Positions 4,936-7,659 of a DNA stretch of 7,659 nt are shown here, one piece after another. Location: assembly GCA_001820675.1 (NCBI GenBank), contig MHQO01000031.1, positions 1 through 7,659 of the forward strand, written 5' to 3'. The notes under the pieces are model-generated. The model had not been told where the DNA came from, searched no databases, and saw nothing but the letters and a program-made list of their open reading frames with translations. The position numbers and the translations under genes are program-made. Each line of letters opens with the position of its first letter. Within the stretch, counting starts at the first letter, position 1. The stretch is from Candidatus Sungbacteria bacterium RIFCSPLOWO2_01_FULL_47_10 (GTDB lineage: Bacteria; Patescibacteriota; Minisyncoccia; Sungbacterales; GWA2-42-14).

Positions 4936-4961
4936 CACAAGCCACCTTCAATCTTCTGCAC

Positions 4962-6200
4962 ATGGGTCACATCATCACCGCAATTGATATCGGAACGACC
5001 GCGATTTCCGCGATCGTTGCCGAAAAGCAAAAGGATGGAGGAATCCGCGTTTTGGGCGTTGCGCAAAGTCCGACATTTGGAATGCGCAAAGGAACGGTTG
5101 CGGATATCGACGAAGTTGTTGCTTCCCTCAAGAAATGCGTTGAAGACGCTTCGAAGTCATCGGGCGTTCGGGTTCGGCGGGCAGTCGTTGGAGTAAGCGG
5201 CACCCATATCCACACATCGCATGTACGAGGAGTGGTTGCGATATCCCGTGCGGACGGCGAAATCGTCCACGAAGATGTCCAGCGCGTGATTCAAGCCGCA
5301 GAAAATTCAATGCCAAAAAATCCAAATCGCGAGATTATTCATATTGTCCCTCGCGAATATACGATCGATTCCGAGGATGGCATAAAAGACCCTGTCGGAA
5401 TGTCGGGAATCCGCCTTGAGGTTGACGCCATGGTGGTTGACGGTTCAAAGTCATCCCTAAAGGCGATTGTAAAATGCATTGAGGGCGCCGGGCTTGAAAT
5501 TGATGATTTTGTTTTTTCATCGCTTGCATCAGCCGAGGCCGTGCTTTCGCGACGCCAGAAGGAGCTTGGTGTCATGCTTCTTGACATCGGCGGAGGAACA
5601 TCGGATTTTTCCGTGTGGGAAGAGGGCCGCCTGATTCATGCAGGAGTTTTTTCGGTAGGCGGCACGCACATCACCCACGATATTGCCGTAGGGCTTCAGG
5701 TGCACGTCGATATGGCGGAAAAAATAAAATTGGAATTCGGCCACTCTCTTCCCGAGACGTTTTCAAAGAAAGAGACGATTAAACTTGCCGATCTGGGGTT
5801 AAACGACCAATCGGTCTTTCTTAAGCGACACATCGCCGAAATTATCGAAGCGCGCCTCAAGGACATTTTGGAACTTGCCGCAAAGGAATTGAAACGGATA
5901 GACCGATCGGGGCTTCTGCCGGCTGGTGTCGTTTTGATCGGGGGTGCGTCGCGGATTCCCGGTATAGAGGAAATTGCAAAAAAAGAACTTAAGCTTCCGA
6001 TTGAGGTCGGTAAAACCGTTAACCTCCCCCACGAGGCGGATAAGGGCTTGCAGGAACTTTTATTTGCCTACCCGGTCGCTTTGGGGCTTATTGCGTGGCA
6101 GGTGAATAAAGCATCAGGCGACAATCCATATTTTTATAACGCGACATTCACGTTGGTTGCATCGAAAGTGAAGAATTGGCTGAGGGTGTTTATACCGTAA
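4962..6200 (+). CDS. ftsA: Cell division protein FtsA
   Basis: Actin-like ATPase that tethers FtsZ filaments to the inner face of the membrane and recruits later division proteins. The 412 residues show phosphate-1 motif AIDIGTTAI (7-15), phosphate-2 motif LLDIGGGTSDFSVW (206-219) and adenosine motif GVVLIGGASRIPGIEE (322-337). The FtsA-specific 1C region lies about residues 85-160. The C-terminus VKNWLRVFIP (403-412) looks like the amphipathic membrane-targeting helix typical of FtsA. ATG 4962 is chosen because MGHIITAIDIGTT matches the usual family start. The extra 25 residues up to 4887 translate repeat sequence. No Shine-Dalgarno is visible. ftsZ lies downstream in the conserved ftsA-ftsZ order, but the gap of 235 nt is wide for this pair. 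Confidence 0.96.
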   Translation: MGHIITAIDIGTTAISAIVAEKQKDGGIRVLGVAQSPTFGMRKGTVADIDEVVASLKKCVEDASKSSGVRVRRAVVGVSGTHIHTSHVRGVVAISRADGEIVHEDVQRVIQAAENSMPKNPNREIIHIVPREYTIDSEDGIKDPVGMSGIRLEVDAMVVDGSKSSLKAIVKCIEGAGLEIDDFVFSSLASAEAVLSRRQKELGVMLLDIGGGTSDFSVWEEGRLIHAGVFSVGGTHITHDIAVGLQVHVDMAEKIKLEFGHSLPETFSKKETIKLADLGLNDQSVFLKRHIAEIIEARLKDILELAAKELKRIDRSGLLPAGVVLIGGASRIPGIEEIAKKELKLPIEVGKTVNLPHEADKGLQELLFAYPVALGLIAWQVNKASGDNPYFYNATFTLVASKVKNWLRVFIP

Positions 6201-6201
6201 T

Positions 6202-6267
6202 CCTACGAATTACGAATGAATCCGAATTACGAATTCGTAATTCGAAAAGATATTCGTAATTGGTAGG
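6202..6267. repeat. Nested palindrome built from CGAATTA units
   Basis: An outer inverted repeat of 16 nt (6202-6217 with 6252-6267, 15 of 16 pairs) encloses a perfect 22-nt palindrome (6223-6244). The two centres differ by one base. The whole 66-nt element can form one long hairpin or a cruciform. It begins 2 nt after the ftsA stop, lacks a T-tract and is made of heptamers CGAATTA or their inverse. It may attenuate ftsA-ftsZ readthrough or be a small non-autonomous palindromic element. Confidence 0.85.
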
Positions 6268-6302
6268 TACCACAACGTCATGCTTTTCAAGTTTTGTCCA
6301 TA

Positions 6303-6330
6303 TTGCTACTTTGTTTTTAAATTATATTAT
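6303..6330 (+). promoter_or_regulatory. Possible ftsZ promoter in AT-rich stretch
   Basis: TTGCTA (6303-6308) and TATTAT (6325-6330) are spaced by 16 nt in the most AT-rich part of the ftsA-ftsZ gap. Transcription would start near 6337, leaving a leader of about 100 nt before the ftsZ ATG. A second, weaker pair is TTGCAT (6387-6392) and TATGTG (6410-6415) with 17 nt. A dedicated ftsZ promoter is plausible given the palindrome upstream. Confidence 0.35.
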
Positions 6331-6435
6331 TGAATTAAGAAGAATACGAAGCAAACGTAACGCAAGAACCAACACAAAAATTCCATTTGCATCTGTTGTT
6401 TCGTGATCGTATGTGTTTAGGCTTGCTTCTCAATC

Positions 6436-7569
6436 ATGCCACAAGTAAAACCCGATATAGAAACATACGCGCGCATCAAGGTGGTCGGAGTCGGCGGCTC
6501 GGGTGGGGCCGCAATTACGCGCATGATGGATTCCCGCATTCACGGGGTTGATTTTATCGCGATCAATACCGATGCCCAGCACTTGCACCACCACAAAGCG
6601 GGAACAAAAATCCACATCGGAAAAAACCTGACAAAAGGCCTCGGAGCCGGCATGAATCCCGAAATCGGAAAGCAGGCCGCCGAAGAAAATAACGATGAAA
6701 TCCAGGACGCGCTGAAGGGTTCAGACATGGTGTTTGTCACCTGCGGCCTCGGAGGAGGAACGGGAACTGGCGCCGCTCCGATTGTCGCTGAAGCCGCGCG
6801 AAATTCCGGAGCGCTTGCGATCGGGGTAGTCACAAAGCCATTCCAATTTGAAGGGGCGCAACGAATGAGAATTGCCGAGGATGGATGGGGCAGATTGAAG
6901 GACAATGTTGATGCCTTGATTACGGTTCCGAACAATAACCTCCTGAATCTTATAGAGCGAAATACTCCGCTTATCGCCGCGTTCAAGATGTGCGACGACG
7001 TTTTAAAAAACGCCGTTCAAGGGATTTCCGATCTTATCACCATGCCGGGCCTTGTGAATGTCGATTTTGCGGATGTCAGAACGATTATGGAGGATACCGG
7101 AACGGCCCTGATGGGTGTCGGCGTCGCTTCGGGCGAAAATCGGGCCGTGCAGGCGGCAAATCTTGCGATCAATTCCCCGCTGTTGGATATTTCCATTCAT
7201 GGCGCAAAAGGAGTGCTGTTTAATGTTTCCGGCGGGCAGGATCTTTCCATGTGGGAGATAAACGAAGCGGCAAAAGTAATTACCGACTCAATCGACAAAG
7301 ATGCAAAATTAATTTTCGGCGCGGTGCATGACGAACGGATGAAGAAAGGGGATATTAAAATCACGGTTATTGCGACCGGATTCGGCGGAAATGACGGCAT
7401 GAACGTACGGCGTGAAGAAAAAAGAATAAACAACGGGACGAACGGATCGAACGGGGGGGGCGTGAAAATACCAATAAACGGGAATTCCGTGACTCATGCT
7501 CATCAAAAAGCACAGGAAGAAGAGGCCGAATGGGATGCCGTGCCGGCTTTTTTGAGGAGAAAGAAATAA
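6436..7569 (+). CDS. ftsZ: Cell division protein FtsZ
   Basis: Tubulin-like GTPase that polymerises at midcell into the division ring. The 377 residues show the N-terminal IKVVGVGGSGGAAITRM (14-30), INTDAQ (43-48), the tubulin signature GLGGGTGTGAAP (104-115) and the T7 synergy loop NVDFADVRTIM (208-218). The T7 catalytic residues N208, D210 and D213 are intact. A glycine/asparagine-rich linker (about 331-352) leads to a C-terminal peptide EWDAVPAFLRRKK (365-377), the expected site for FtsA binding. After NTDAQ, where many FtsZ have ALNKSKA, this one has HLHHHKAGTKIH, which is rich in histidine. ATG 6436 is preferred because it gives a normal short N-terminal extension. No Shine-Dalgarno is present. 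Confidence 0.97.
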   Translation: MPQVKPDIETYARIKVVGVGGSGGAAITRMMDSRIHGVDFIAINTDAQHLHHHKAGTKIHIGKNLTKGLGAGMNPEIGKQAAEENNDEIQDALKGSDMVFVTCGLGGGTGTGAAPIVAEAARNSGALAIGVVTKPFQFEGAQRMRIAEDGWGRLKDNVDALITVPNNNLLNLIERNTPLIAAFKMCDDVLKNAVQGISDLITMPGLVNVDFADVRTIMEDTGTALMGVGVASGENRAVQAANLAINSPLLDISIHGAKGVLFNVSGGQDLSMWEINEAAKVITDSIDKDAKLIFGAVHDERMKKGDIKITVIATGFGGNDGMNVRREEKRINNGTNGSNGGGVKIPINGNSVTHAHQKAQEEEAEWDAVPAFLRRKK

Positions 7570-7587
7570 GGGGGGAATAAATCCTCG

Positions 7588-7622
7588 GTAACCCCGCATT
7601 GAGTTGTGGGTTATTTTATTTT
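7588..7622 (+). terminator. Probable intrinsic terminator of ftsZ
   Basis: A stem of about ten pairs (7588-7598 with 7605-7614, one bulged C and two G-U pairs) closes a 6-nt loop. It is followed by a T-rich tract interrupted by A (TTTTATTTT). It starts 18 nt after the ftsZ stop. Confidence 0.65.
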
Positions 7623-7659
7623 GTATTACTTCGTCACCAATGTTTTTCAAGTCCCGACC

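Overview
The window reads as a compact bacterial chromosome segment, most likely from a Candidate Phyla Radiation (Patescibacteria, Parcubacteria-like) genome. This is inferred from small housekeeping proteins with lineage-type inserts, a near-absence of Shine-Dalgarno sites on the plus strand, short gaps holding degenerate 7-nt repeats, and protein features I associate with that group (S21, a cysteine-rich HisRS, a short YbeY, an FtsZ ending in AFLRRKK). No search was run, so the taxonomy is provisional.

Layout, left to right. Positions 1-232 hold no gene I can support. lepB (signal peptidase I, 269-871, +) sits behind a good sigma70-type promoter that predicts a leaderless mRNA. hisS (916-2343, +) follows after 44 nt. 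A heptamer repeat array begins at the hisS stop codon. Then come a HIT-family hydrolase (2446-2793, +), rpsU (2889-3104, +) and a GatB/YqeY-domain protein (3174-3695, +), which ends in a clear intrinsic terminator.

Positions about 3798-4290 contain two transcription units on the minus strand. One is an unassigned structured RNA of about 108 nt (3798-3905) with a near-perfect consensus promoter, four predicted hairpins and its own terminator. The other is a 59-residue two-helix membrane protein (4063-4242) with candidate promoter, ribosome-binding site and terminator.

The plus strand resumes at 4344 with a 55-codon stub of a zinc-dependent CMP/dCMP deaminase. Its TGA overlaps the ATG of ybeY (4508-4885). 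ftsA (4962-6200) and ftsZ (6436-7569) follow, separated by a nested palindrome, and a probable terminator lies after ftsZ.

Functionally the protein genes are core housekeeping: secretion (LepB), translation (HisRS, S21, YqeY), 16S rRNA maturation (YbeY), nucleotide hydrolysis (HIT) and division (FtsA tethers FtsZ to the membrane). The candidates for something undescribed are the structured RNA, the small membrane protein beside it, the deaminase stub coupled to ybeY, and the families of 7-nt repeats in four gaps.
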